Source: Steinernema hermaphroditum
Lineage: Eukaryota > Nematoda > Chromadorea > Rhabditida > Steinernematidae
Reading direction: 5' to 3'
NCBI GenBank assembly: GCA_030435675.1
Contig: CM059624.1
Span: 10,192,769 to 10,256,768, forward strand
Length of the DNA stretch: 64,000 nucleotides
The position numbers and the translations under genes are program-made. The notes under the pieces were generated by a model. The model had not been told where the DNA came from. It saw nothing but the letters and a program-made list of their open reading frames with translations, and did no database searches. Numbering within the stretch: the first letter of the stretch is position 1; each line of letters starts with the position of its first letter. Positions 1-11,639 of the stretch are shown here, piece by piece.

Positions 1-786
1 GAACAACTAGAACAACAGATATCCTGAACTAATCATGAATTATATGCACCCAAGAATCACATATTGATCTTGGTGCTATCGGTAGGCTTAAAAGTACCCA
101 AAACTCACACCAACAAGCTAAGCACCTTAACAACACCTTGACTTGACCTCACGTGGGAAGAAAGGAAGTGTGCCTTCGACAGTATATCGCTTTCGCACCA
201 TTTGGCACCTGCAAAGGTGTAATTTCTGGGTGCATTATGGGAACAGTACGTGCTTTCAAATCGTCGACGTTGGATAGCAAGGGAGATGAAGCTAGGAGAA
301 GACAGAATATGGATATCGTTTTATACTGTTCAAACGCTTCAAAAAGCGAAAAATATTTTTGAGGGAACGAGCTCACGTCGATCACAAAATAATCCTCGTT
401 TTTAATGCATGTTTATCAACATCAGCAGCATTGCATTCCTGCACCACCTTTGCAACATTTCAGGTTTAATACAAAGCGAATGACAAAAGAGAGACCCTTT
501 GAAGCTCTGTGACTTTCATGTAACTTGGACTCTGATCTGCCACATGTGACAGCGGATTCTATCCTTTATTGAATCTAGAATCTCAGCCCGCAAAGCCTTG
601 CCTTAAATCTAGAAGTTTGCTCGATAAAAAGACGATATTCTACCGTAGCACGAGCTAAAGGAGGACGTCGGCCAATATATATATATGGTTCTATAGCGAT
701 TATCCTGAGATTTTATACGGTGATTACTGTAGCTGCTTGAAATTTGAATTTGCCGCAAAACCCAGCTCCAGGTCTAACTGCCTTTT
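1..786. other. intergenic, no gene seen
   Basis: I see no convincing coding exon here. The short open frames on both strands lack family motifs and splice support. The last part before 787 is presumably the promoter and leader of the exonuclease gene. Confidence 0.5.
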
Positions 787-3307
787 ATGCTTCCAGACAA
801 ACGATCTGTCTCGTCATCTGCCGCGGATAAACGAGATAAGCGTCGTCTGAAGCGGCTCCGGCAGAAGTACCACGAGTTCCAACTCCTCTCAGGCCAGGAG
901 CTTGACTCGGAAGCACTCGTGCAGGAAGATCTGGAATCGATCTTCGAAAGTAAGCTAAAGGCGCCTCGAAAGTCTTCTTGATCTCTTCTTTTCAGATCCC
1001 GAAATGTCGAAACGGATGCGTGCCACGAAGACATCCAAACAAAAAGGCCCTACGCTCGTGTTCCGCCTGGATAAATTGAATGGCCGGAAACTGTGCCACA
1101 GGGGTCAGTGCTGTCTTCTTGTATATTCGCTAAAAAGTGATCGCTCTCCAGATATTGCAGATTTGATGCACAATACTCTTCACGGACTAAATCGGAAGCC
1201 CATATGGTGCAATTTTGGGTCGAAGGCGTACGTTGTGCAGAATGTTTTCCTTCGAATCAATTGCCTGGATGAGCACATTGTAGGTTTCCGTTCCAGAACG
1301 TTAAATAGGATAACAAACTGACACCTGTGCTGATGGCTTTTTCGTACATTAAGTGCTGTCTTTTGTTCTTTTTTTCTCATAACTGGAGAGGGCACTACTC
1401 AAGAAAGATCAGAACTGTTGAATCTTGCGAACTCATGTCAAAAATTTCACTGCTCACGGAAAGGGCAACCCATTCCGCTGCCAATCCCCGTGATACGAAA
1501 GATCGATGTCCGTTCACTTGACTAGCTCAGCTTTAGCAGTTTAGAAACTCCACATATCTCAAGATCCAACCCACTGATATGCGTAACATTACAAAACGTT
1601 CTCAGCTTGACGCGTCTTCCTGTATAACGCGTTTTTCAGATGCTGGATGGCAGCAAATCGAACACGCACAAATTCTTCAACCGCGAGTGGCTGATCCTCG
1701 ATGTGCAGCTCAACGACCGCATCAGTTTCTGGGAAGCTCTTTGCAACATTCCCGTCTCTCCCATGCTCGAACTCCAGGAACATCTGAAGACACACCCCGA
1801 TGTGAGGAAAAAGGTCGAAATGGGCCTAGGCTGCGGTGAACATCTGAAATTGAAACTGGTCAACACGATTGACCAGAACATCAGCTTCCACTATCCATTC
1901 CCGAACTACACCGAGATGGAAGGACTCCGAATCTTGCCTTCCAGGGAAAAGTACAAGAAGCTGTGCGCAGGTTCACCTCTCTACGCCATGGATTGTGAGA
2001 TGTGTGTGACTCAAGGAGGACAGTCGGAACTGACCCGAATCTCCATTGTAGGATCTATTGTTTTTGACTCTTCCAATTGGACACTTTCAGGTCGACGAAA
2101 ACGGCACAGTAGTGCTTGATACCCTCGTGAAGCCATCTAGAGAAATCACGGACTACGTGACTAGGTTCAGTGGAATAACACCGGCTATGATGAAGGGTGT
2201 CACCACCACGCTTGCCGACGTCCAAAAGGCGCTGGTGAATATTCTTCCTTCTGACGCCATTATCGTCGGCCATTCACTTGAATTCGATCTAAGGACTCTG
2301 CATTTATCCCACCCGTATGTAGACCTTTCTCCAGAAAACAGCTTACGAATCTGTTTAGATTCTGCATCGATATTTCGCTGATCTACAACATATCGGGGGC
2401 CGAACACAAGCGCTGTTCTCTCCGGAATCTGTGCTACATTTTCCTCGGCGAAGACATTCAAGGCACACACGGTCACTGCTCCGTAGAAGACGCATGGTAT
2501 GCGATGCGCCTTTTGAAGTTGAAGCTCGAGAAGGGCGCCACTTTTGGAAACGTGCTTCTCGGCTGGAACTTCGATGAGTGGATGAAGAAGAAAGGTCTGT
2601 CCTCGGAGGAGGTGAAGACGAAGACCGAACTGGCGCTCTCGCCAGATGTGAAGAGAGCGAAAATTGACGCGACAAAGATGGAACCCATCGTGAAGCCCAA
2701 CTGCAAAACGTGTCTTCATCCCATGGGGGTCATGTGCATCGTCCAGGGATGCACGTGCATGAAAGAAGGAGCACAGAAGTCAACCAATTGTGTGAAATGC
2801 TGCTCGATGGCCGAGTTGACCGAGGAGTTGTTGGATGGAGAAGCATACGAATACAAGTGAGGTTATCAGGAAGAGATTTAACTGATGGATGGTTTTAGTG
2901 ACCTCCTGAGAATTGAGCATACAAGCTCTCTGCGACCACTTAGCAGCCTCCTCGAAAACAACAAGAAGAATGTACTTATGGCGCCGTTCACTCCACTGAC
3001 AACAGTGACTGGGGAATCGTCTAAGAAGTTAGCCATCCATCTGATCTAAAGTTACTCACTATAACCTTTCAGCTATACTGTATTTGACGCCGAAGCCGCA
3101 AGTTGCGATGACTACGTAGAGAAGCTGAAGCCAAAGATCCTCGAGCACGCGCTGTGTTTACTCGAAATGACGGTCGACGAGAAGACGAAACAAAAGACCG
3201 TCGACGATGCCATCATGGACATCGCGAGCACGATCCCCAAGAACGCGCTCTTCGGTGTCATCTTCGTGGCGCCCAAGAGGAGCGTCGGGTATTTCAGAGT
3301 TAAATGA
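787..3307 (+). CDS. REXO5: REXO5/NEF-sp-like 3'-5' RNA exonuclease
   Basis: The product is a DEDDh-family RNA exonuclease of the REXO1/REXO5 group, expected in the nucleus or nucleolus for 3' trimming of structured RNAs. I read eight exons: 787-949, 996-1103, 1152-1279, 1640-2047, 2091-2314, 2359-2856, 2899-3027 and 3073-3307. All phases agree and give about 630 residues. The exonuclease domain starts at the motif YAMDCEMC (catalytic Asp and Glu), continues with an SGIT segment and [12 protein letters not shown], and closes with [12 protein letters not shown] (catalytic Asp). The spacing matches REXO5 better than REXO1. The apparent stop at 2858-2860 lies inside an intron; splicing there adds a C-terminal tail. 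Introns are 43-48 bp except for one of 360 bp. The start is the first in-frame ATG of a Lys/Arg-rich N-terminus. The ortholog assignment is inferred from motif order. Confidence 0.85.
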
Positions 3308-3547
3308 AGACGGGTTTGTTGTTCTGTTGTTGTTTGATAGAAGATCTTCTATTGGAAGCTTCGAATTATTACGGTCACAACACACAGACGGAACTCATCT
3401 ACATAGATCGTACATAGGGGACTCTAGGAAATTCTATGCGTCATCACAATATACATCAACTTTCGGGGAAATAACTTAAGTACAATGGCATTTGAGGAAT
3501 GGAAACTGAGCAATTTCGGCAGTGAATAACTTAAATACCCCTATGGG

Positions 3548-6500
3548 TTATCCGTTCGGGTTCGTGAAGAAGTTCTCGACCTGCGGGGGCAACGTCGCCA
3601 CCGGTGGCGGGCGGTAGTTCTTCAAGAACTTGATGAGCTGCAAGCGGCGCGGATTACGGTAACTGGGAGGGCGAAGTACTTACGTTGTCCTTGAATAAGT
3701 CGAGAGCGCCAGCGGTGTTGGCCCAACGCTGGAGTCGCTGGAGGTTGTCGAGGCCGAAAGCGCGGTCGACATGGCCGAGCAGCTTCGCCTGGCTGTCGAG
3801 CTTCTGAGAGCCAAGGGCGACCTCGAGGATGTCGATGGCGGCGGTCTCGATGGGCGAGCCCTGCTCGAAGTGGCTGATGGCCTGGTTGAAGCCGCGATCA
3901 GCCTTCGACAGGACGTTGAGGAGCGCCGAGGGGCGGACGGTTGTGATCGGGTTCTGTGTGGTTGCCGGCACAGGGTACGGTGGGATGCCGGCCGCGGCGC
4001 CACCGTAGTTGACACCGTGGACGGGTGGAGGCACTCCGGCACCCGGAAAGATCGGCGGTCCGTAGCCGTCTCCACTGGGGCCGTTCCGGTTGGGAGTCAG
4101 CGCCGACTCGCCTGTGTAGAGGTCCTCTATGGAGTTCAGCTCGGAGGGCGCTCCGCCACCCGCAGCGTTTCCCCCTCCGGAGCCTCCGCCACCGGGCCCG
4201 AAACCGCCTCCGCCGCCGAGGCTGAGGTCTCCGGTGTCAGGGCCGAAGCCGCCTCCAGAGGATCCGAATCCTCCACCGCCACCGGAGCCGAAACTGCCGA
4301 AGGATCCGGAGCCGCTTCCGAAGCCGCCGCCGTTGGCGAATTCTGGGGGCGGGGCGACCGCGCGAAGACCGGAGTTCTGCGGGATCACCACGGGCATCTC
4401 GGGCTCCGGCGCCGGAGGAGGCGTCGGCCGCGCCGTCGTCGTCCTCCGAGTGGTGGTGGTCGCTTCGGTGGTGGTGGTTGTCGCCTCGGTGGTTGTGGTC
4501 GTCGATTCAGAGGACGGTCCACTGGGGAATTGCACGTTCTGTCCGTTGATTCCGAAGTTCTCGCCGAATCCGGGCGGGAAAGTGACTTCTTCTCCGAGGC
4601 CGAAGGCTGATCCGCTGTCGCCGCCGCCGCCGAAGTCGCCGGGCGAGGGCTCCGAGGGCGCCTCGGTCTCGAAGGTCGACGACGGCGTCTCGAAGGTCTC
4701 TAGCGATCGTGCTGAAAGAATATCTTGACTTTCGTTCTCCGCTTTTTGGTTAGGGCAGCATCGAAAGGTTTAGAGGCTTAAAGGACTTCCTTCTCCCTTC
4801 TTTGGTCTACCTGGAGGTCTCGGCGAGCGAACGCGGTGCTCCGAAGCGGACATAGAAGCCATCTCGGAAGGTGAAAGCATGTGCGGAAAACTGGGCTCCG
4901 AGGCGAATCGATTCCGCTGGCCGAAGCGGCTTCTTCCGGCGCCGGCGGGCCGGAGGGGCGTCAGCTCTGGAAGCGCCAGGGGCCGCGAGTTGGCCGTCTG
5001 GTCGCCGCGCGCCACAGGGTCCCCTAAACGGAGCGTTGAAGCGAGAGGGGTTAGTGGCCGGGCACCTGGGCGTCGGATCCGGATCCGCGGCCGATGCGAC
5101 AGTTTGTGGGTGAACTTGTGGTACTCGGGCGCGGCGACGACGCGCGAGTGGTACGCGCGCGGTGGCCCCGTCGTCACCCTCTGCGGTCGCTTCTCCCAGC
5201 TCGGGGCGTCTGCAAAACAACTCTCTACAGTCTACGTCGGTATCTATGTCTACAAAGGTGCTTATAGGGCCAGTTAAGTATCCAGAAATCCCATCTAGAT
5301 GGTGCTTTTATTCGCCTCGAATGTTCTTTTGTGTGAAACATTTCTGATTTTTCAGTCTTGCAGAATTTCTTGAGGAGACTACGCAGATCCCGTTATTTAC
5401 TCAAACTAAAATTGTTGTCCTCCCCTCCTCCGAATGAAGAACTACAGTGCGCCGCCTTCCCTAAACGTCTTATAGCCACAAACACGTCCCTACTAGTTTC
5501 ATTATTCCAAATTAAGACTGAAGATCCAAGGCTGAGACAGCTTCCAATTTGGAATTGGACACTTACAGTAACCGCCGGTGTCAGAGATGTTAGCGGTCGA
5601 AGCGTTAGCGCGGACAGAGAAGGAAGAAGGAATCGCTCTAAGACCCAGAAAGAGAGGAGGGGAAGGGGACTCACCGTCGATCTTCTCGCGTTCAGCGCTG
5701 ATCCTCGACAGGATGGGGCCGCTTATGTGGGGCCTAAGCCGAGGGGAGTCGATGGGCGCCGTCGGCGTTACCAGAAGAGGTGCCGCAGCCGCCGGAGGGT
5801 GCGAAGACGACTTCTTGTCATTGAGGGCGGCGACGATCTTCCGGATCTGCATTCGTCGCTGGTACGGGTAGCCGATCTTTTTGACGAGCGGACCGAGCTT
5901 GCGCCATCTCGCCTAGAAGTCTCATCAGAGGGGGTCGAGACTGGCGACTCACCTCTATCCTCGCCTTGCGCTCCTCTTCGGTCTCCTCGCCTCCAGAAGG
6001 CGCCGAGGCATGTGGCGCGGAACTCTCGAAAGATGAATGGGTCTAAAAAGAAAATATCCCGTGGAGGGCTTTCAAAAGTGCCGAATGCAATCAATTATTC
6101 CCTCTAGGCGAAGAAAGGAGCGGCGGTTCTTGTTTTGGAGCGCCTTTTTATGCGCGCGCAATTGGGAATCCGCGAACATCTCACCCTATTATCGCTAATT
6201 GATTCCGCAACGGAATCCTTCTTTCAAGGCCGCACTTAAATGCCGACCGTTCGTCTGCCGATTACGGTACCGCGCCGGCAGACTTGTGCAACACCCGGAC
6301 GATGTTGCATATTCCCAGATTTGATAACTTTCAGAATCGATTACGGTAGTCAATGTATTATGCTGTCACTGAAATATCTAGAAGGACCTACGGAGGTCGA
6401 AACTGGCCAATATCTCTAAGAAATGGCAACATGACAAAGGTTCGGATTACGGTATCGAATACTGTTGCTGATCACCCAAATTTTCGATTTTACAACTTCT

Positions 6501-7556
6501 ACTCTAAGGTCACCGCGAAGATTCCCCGATAAGTCTCTTCTTTTGTGTCTACAGACAGTCTACTCTTCTTTTTGACGACTCATTTGTCACTGTCACAAAG
6601 AATGGAGCGGTCGTACCTGTTCGGCGGAGACGCCATGCGACTGCGGCCTCCTCCGGACGCCGGCGATGTTGTGTCCGTAGGGATTCTCGGCCCGGGGGGC
6701 CGGCGCTCTCCGTGGCGTTTCTCCATTGACGATGGTGGTGGGGGCCTGGACGTGAGCGGCATCACCGGCCGAGTGGAGGAGGCGAATCCTCTTGATGCCG
6801 TCGAGGTGACTCCGCGGGAGTTCCTGCGACCCCTGAATCTCCCAGGTGAGTCAGCCCTCATCAGTCGCCGGGAGTCGCGTTCTCACGCGTCACGGCGGCT
6901 TATTGTCTCAATTCGTTATTCGCAACATGGCGATCTGGGTCACTTCGAGTGCTCGGGAATTTCGTCGCCGCGTTCCTCTGTGGAATATCTCGGTTTTGCT
7001 AAGATTAATAACTCCGCCGACGTCCACTTCGCGCGAAGGGATGCGGAGAGGTAATTGCTCGCCAAAAAGGGAGTTACTTTGGGTGCGGAGGTCGCAAAAA
7101 CGCCTCAAGAGGCCCGTAATTATGCGGCGGGACCCGAAACGGGTTCCTTGCACGCACTGTTGCACGCGGAGTGCTTATGCAAATACGGTTTTTAAGGGCG
7201 ACGTTTCAAGAGGACGCGATTCGATCAAAACAAAACTGAAGACATTATCGGCGGATCACAGCGACGATCTCCGACTCCCATCGGTCCTTTTTTAAGCGAA
7301 CGCATTAGATCGAAAGTGTCCGAAGACAGTAAACCTTGAACGTTTTTGACGAGATGACTCAGGGGAAATTTGCCCTTTCGAATGGGTCTTAGAGGCACAT
7401 AAAGGGATGTTCGGAAACTCGTAAATCAAATTTGTGACCACTTTCATGGGCCCCATATATTAAGGGTAAGGATTACGGTAAGAGACCAACCTGTGCGGCG
7501 ACGGAGACGGCGCAGAGCAGCAGAAGGAGCGCTGCGATCCTCACGGCCGAACTCAT
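3548..7556 (-). CDS. secreted Thr/Gly/Pro-rich protein with helical C-terminal domain
   Basis: I do not recognise this gene as a named family. The first exon (7491-7556) encodes a clear signal peptide, MSSAVRIAALLLLLC followed by AVSVAAQ. Phase-compatible exons follow near 6602-6836, 5945-6053, 5672-5910, 4800-5216 (possibly split by a 42 bp intron), 3690-4735 and 3548-3610. The large exon holds Thr-rich runs (mucin-like), then long Gly/Ser/Phe repeats, then Pro/Tyr-rich sequence. The final about 90 residues are not low-complexity and look helical, ending RPPPVATLPPQVENFF and a short tail. An Arg/Lys-rich block (EEERKARIEARWRKLG) sits in the middle exons. An extracellular matrix or cuticle-associated protein is plausible but inferred. 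It is convergent with the exonuclease gene. The exon-intron model between 5216 and 5672 is the weakest part. Confidence 0.65.
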
Positions 7557-9067
7557 CTGAGGAGTCCGGGCTAGGGCTACAGTAGTCGGGTACCGTAGTC
7601 TCGGTATGGAGCGGTGATTAGACGTTCTGATTAGCGCTCCTCGATCGGTCGACGTCGCATAGGGAACACTCGGCTGCTGGAGAGCAAAAAATTGACATTA
7701 AACAGGAGCACTTGAAGGGACGGAATCAATCCCGACGGATTCTCGGGCGCCGGCGCCGCCGCCGGAAAGAAGAGTCACGTCGCGGGGCGATCGGACGCGC
7801 GCTCTGACACAGATAAGGCGAAGGATGCGCGCGTCTGGATGCTCCAGTTCAAATAAGGACCCCCGAGCGAGCGCGCGCGACTCACCGAAATAATGCGAAA
7901 GTGGAATCAAATCGTCGACGACGACGTCGACGACGATAAACCGTCGCGTTTAATCAACCCTCCAGGCGGCCGATCCGAAGACGACGAGGCGACGCGATCG
8001 TAATTGGCGAAATCCGCGGAAAGTCGCCACGATCGATGGCACGCGGATCGCCGGAAGAGGGGATCGTCGAGGGAAAGTGGGATTGGAGCGACTTTACAGG
8101 AGAAAGTGTTCCGGCTTCGTCTTGTTTTCGACGTTTCTGTTGGAACGGGATACGGTAGCCCTGGCGCTTCGGTCAGAAAATGTCCCAAAAGCTTTATAGA
8201 ACCTTTGTGGATCTTCTGAAACGCAAAAAAAATGGGAATAACTGAACTGAAGACTAAGATATCTATACCGTAACCCCGCAACAGACACCTCTCTTGACAT
8301 AGACAAAACTCTAGACATAGACAAAATGAAAGGTCTACGGGTTCAGAACTACAAGCAAGGGCCCTCTCCGTCTTCAACGGAATTACCGTAGGAGAGCACG
8401 GGAATCACAAGGGATTTTTCGCAAATCCGCGGCAGATCCGCGACCGGACCCTCCGCCGCCGCGATAGCATCGGCCCCAATGCGCGCGTCGGAGTCGGGCG
8501 GGCGCCGTCCGCTGGCTCACGAGAGCGACTCGGGTAATTCTCAAATTAAACCGAGCAGCGCGCACTGACCTTGCTAACCCACTTTCAGGAGCGCAAGAAA
8601 CAATCTGATCAGCGGTCCTCTCCCCACGGAGACGCACAGAGTCGCGCGGATCCTTTCGCTTTCGACGATCCCGACTGACTGCGCGGGAGCTTCTCCACGC
8701 AAACTCGTTCCCGAATCCGCCGCGCCCTCGCCTTCGTCAAGCATTAGCGGCGCAACGTCCTCTCTGGTTTCGCGGAGCAGATCCGAGAAACACTCAGCGT
8801 GGCGCTGTTGCATCGCTTCTTCAAGGATATGACGAGAGGCGCCCGCATAAAAACGCGTCCGTCTTCTCAATGGCGATTCGTCGTCGTCCATCTTCGAAAG
8901 GGAACCAGCCATCCCTGTAGCAGATTTCCTTTGACCAATAGTCGTTTTGTCACTAGCCCTTTCTTTGTTATCGTCCTCCAGCCTATTTGCCTATAGTATA
9001 CCCAGCGCTGGAAACATGGTAATGGTATTTAATTCACAAAATAGCCGAAAAGATAAGTGCAGGCAAT
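7557..9067. other. upstream region, mostly non-coding
   Basis: This lies between two minus-strand genes and should hold the promoter of the secreted protein. Open frames at 7698-8377 are biased low-complexity or Cys/Leu-rich frames without splice support. Only the small frame at 8574-8912 looks somewhat coding and is listed separately. Confidence 0.4.
8574..8912 (-). CDS. possible small protein, unrecognised
   Basis: This is a 112-residue open frame starting MAGSLSKMDDDESPLRRRTR, with charged, helix-prone sequence around residues 25-55 and no known motif. The last third is Leu/Val-rich and less convincing, so only the 5' part may be a genuine exon. No neighbour or splice signal confirms it. 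It could be a chance frame in GC-rich DNA. Confidence 0.25.
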   Translation of the reverse strand: MAGSLSKMDDDESPLRRRTRFYAGASRHILEEAMQQRHAECFSDLLRETREDVAPLMLDEGEGAADSGTSLRGEAPAQSVGIVESERIRATLCVSVGRGPLIRLFLALLKVG

Positions 9068-10128
9068 TCATTTGCGCAGCTCCTCCTCCACGAACTTGTA
9101 GATGGACTCGGTGGCGCGTAGCGTAGTTCTTATATGTTCGGTAGTACCAGCCGAGACCACATAATCGATGTTCTCTGCGATTCTCTCGTCCAAATCCCTG
9201 CTAGATACCATCCAATGGCGGCACTTCGGAGGTTTCTCCCAATCTTCGACGAGTTTGATTGTTCGTTTGCAAGAGATCCCCACGTCGGTGAAGACTACAG
9301 CCTTGACGGGAGGCTCACGGGGATCGTCTTCATCGGATACGCAAGCCTCGAGCTGAAAAAAGCCCGGTCACGGACGAAGTGAAGGAGCGACGTACCATAT
9401 CGAAAGTGACTTCTCCTCCGAAGCTGTGACAGATTATCACAATACTACTGGCTCGAAGATAGCCGTCTTTTGTCAGATGGAACCATGTGTCGCGAGAGAT
9501 CTTGAGAGGTTTCCATTCCGTCTGCAAGCATGCTTTACTGAAGCAATGACTACGAACCGAAACAAACCTCGATCTTTTCGTTGTAGTCGAAGAGGACAAC
9601 ACCGTATCCCTTCTGTTGGAAATGCCTAATCATAGGCATCATCGAGCCGTTGTCCATAGGTTCGTTGATCATCAGGCTGCGCGCCCACTGTCCAGCCCTC
9701 ACTTTCCCAGATCCGTGCACGAGAACGACGACAGTTTCGGCCGTCCGATAGTCCGAGCTTGCGAAGTAGCCCGCAGTTGAGTCTTCAACCTAAATGAACG
9801 CATCAATACAAGGTTCGTGGGGGAACTCCTACTCGAAGGTGCTCAAATTTATACTCTCCGTTCGGGTCCGTCAGTTCGTTGTACATCAGATCCAAAAGTA
9901 GAGAGCCTACTTGGTCGTAGTTGTCCTCGTTGGTGTATTTGAACTTCGATCCATCTTCCTGCAAAAATCTAACATTTAATCAGAATCACGACGAAGACGA
10001 CTTACGACAGAAGCGAGGGCGCCTTCCTCGTTAATGACATATCCCAAATTGCAGAGGTCGTTCGTCAGGCGCAATCGCTCTTCTTCATGCTGGCTGAGCT
10101 TCGAGGCGCTTGTGTTGTGTTCCGTCAT
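9068..10128 (-). CDS. ARB2A: ARB2A/FAM172A-like protein (Arb2 domain, alpha/beta hydrolase fold)
   Basis: The protein resembles the FAM172A/ARB2A family, which has an alpha/beta-hydrolase-like Arb2 domain and is linked in vertebrates to co-transcriptional regulation and splicing. Five or six exons are joined by introns of about 40-50 bp. Diagnostic segments in order are LGYVINEEGAL near the N-terminus, VVVLVHGSGKVRAGQWARS with MINE, then YGVVLFDYNEKIE, and the nucleophile-elbow-like ICHSFGGEVTF. The C-terminus contains FTDVGISCKR and the helix ESIYKFVEEELRK. The start used is the first ATG of the 5' exon (MTEHNTSASKL). That exon continues upstream to an acceptor near 10153, so an additional 5' exon or leader is possible. 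Function beyond family membership is inference. Confidence 0.75.
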
Positions 10129-10508
10129 TTGATAAGTTTTTCCGTTGACACTAAAACGGATAATAGATGTAGTATATGGTAGTGTTCTGTCCACACAATA
10201 CGTTCACGCCTCCACGCATTGTTTTCAGTATCACTGTATCCACAGTTCAGACAAAAGACAGACAGACGAGTCGTCAAGAACGTCTAAACCAACCGACTCT
10301 GGATTTTCCCAGAAGTCTAAACAGCGGTAAATATCAGCCTAGACTGTATACGCTAGACTAGCTAATAGACGGCAACTAAATCTCAGCAGTCACGTTTGCC
10401 GCCTCCGTTGTATGCATAAGGTTCGCAAAACGCACTCCACACACCCGAATCGCCAAAGTACATCGGAGCTTTTTTAAACTCGTAGTTCATTTGCAGGGAG
10501 ATCATACG
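10129..10508. other. intergenic, short orphan frame only
   Basis: This is the leader or promoter side of the ARB2A-like gene. A Cys-containing minus-strand frame at about 10391-10492 has no start or acceptor I can defend. Nothing else is recognisable. Confidence 0.4.
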
Positions 10509-11490
10509 TTATGATAAATGAAAGACAAACAACTTACATTCGTCGTCACACGAAACAAAGCTCGGACGTTCAGTCAGCTGACTGGTCAGGAACGTCCGAG
10601 TCAGCTGACTGGTCAGGATGTTATACACAGCGGAGAGCAAGGAGATCGGCCTATAGTTCTTCAGCTGCATCGGATCTCCCTTCTTGAACAGTAGGATCGT
10701 CGACGCGTCGGCCATCTTCTCGGGAACCTCACAGTTTCTAAGGCACCAGTTCAGGATTCCGGTCAGAGGGTCAAGATACTGTCTTTCGCAAGTTTCAGCA
10801 TTTCAACCGTAACCTTTTCCATCCCTGGGCTTCTTCCGGTCCTCATCTTCTTTATCGGTTCTTCTACTTCTTCCGGCAAGATTTCTGGACACTCATCTGG
10901 CCCTTTTGGTTCCCTCTGTACGAAAGTACGAAACCAGAAGAAACTACAGACCTTCGTAGAATTCCCGGACGACTTCTCGAAGTTCTGCTTTCGTCGAGCA
11001 CATGTTTCCATCCTTGTCGCGCAGTTGAATGATTCTTCTCCTACCGATCGCGACTTCGCCTCGCACCTTCCTGAATCATTTACAGTTCATCACGGCTTCT
11101 TCGACCAGGCGACGGTGATGTTCATTGATATCGTTGCGCACCTCGCGGCGGATCAGCTTGCTGAGCTCCGTGAGGGCGATCCGATCACGCGTGGTCACTT
11201 GGCGTCTTCGAAGCGTGTGTCGTTGTCGCAGGGGCTCTCCAGTGCTTAGCTTCAGTCGTTTCTTCTTATCATCTTCTTCTTCGACAAATCGTGCGGCTTC
11301 TTGGACGTAGACGTAGGCTTCTCGTGGAGCAAACAGAAATCTTGTTGCTATAGCAAGGAATACAGCTCTGTTTTGTTGAGATCTGGAGGTGTACATCGCC
11401 GCCAAGATCGAGTCGGCCGAACGTTCTACCTTTAATGGCGGCACTTGCGGTTCCGAATGGAAAATGAACTGCACCCTCGTAGACCATTAA
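10509..11490 (-). mobile_element. degenerate RTE-type non-LTR retrotransposon fragment
   Basis: Three broken minus-strand frames read consecutively as the region just before and within a reverse transcriptase of the RTE kind. The upstream frame (11076-11474) is a basic helical linker. The next (10763-11011) contains EEVEEPIKKMRTGRSPG, typical of the segment before the RT domain. The last (10509-10715) contains FKKGDPMQLKNYRPISLLS, the RT fingers motif. The frames are separated by frameshifts and the catalytic YxDD region is absent, so the copy is dead and 3'-truncated. A small tandem duplication (CAGCTGACTGGTCAGGA twice, about 10575-10620) interrupts the RT frame. Confidence 0.75.
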
Positions 11491-11639
11491 ATTCTACATC
11501 TAATGGTAATCGTCATGTTATAAGGACTTTGAGAAATTTGGGGTCAATTGACTTATAAGTTTTCGTGGGGATGTACTTATTTATATGTCCGCCATTGTAA
11601 ATAAACAAACAATCGAAGTAACAATAATAAGGCAACTTT

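Noticed and set aside
6545..7054. Plus-strand frame starting near the CCAG/GTGAGT word at 6845
   Set aside because: The minus-strand reading joins in phase to the signal-peptide exon and to later exons, so the plus-strand frame is its shadow.
7698..8377. Two minus-strand frames of 70 and 156 codons
   Set aside because: Compositionally odd, no splice signals, no motif; likely chance.
10391..10492. Cys-containing minus-strand mini-frame
   Set aside because: No acceptor or start, and it borders the dead retrotransposon.
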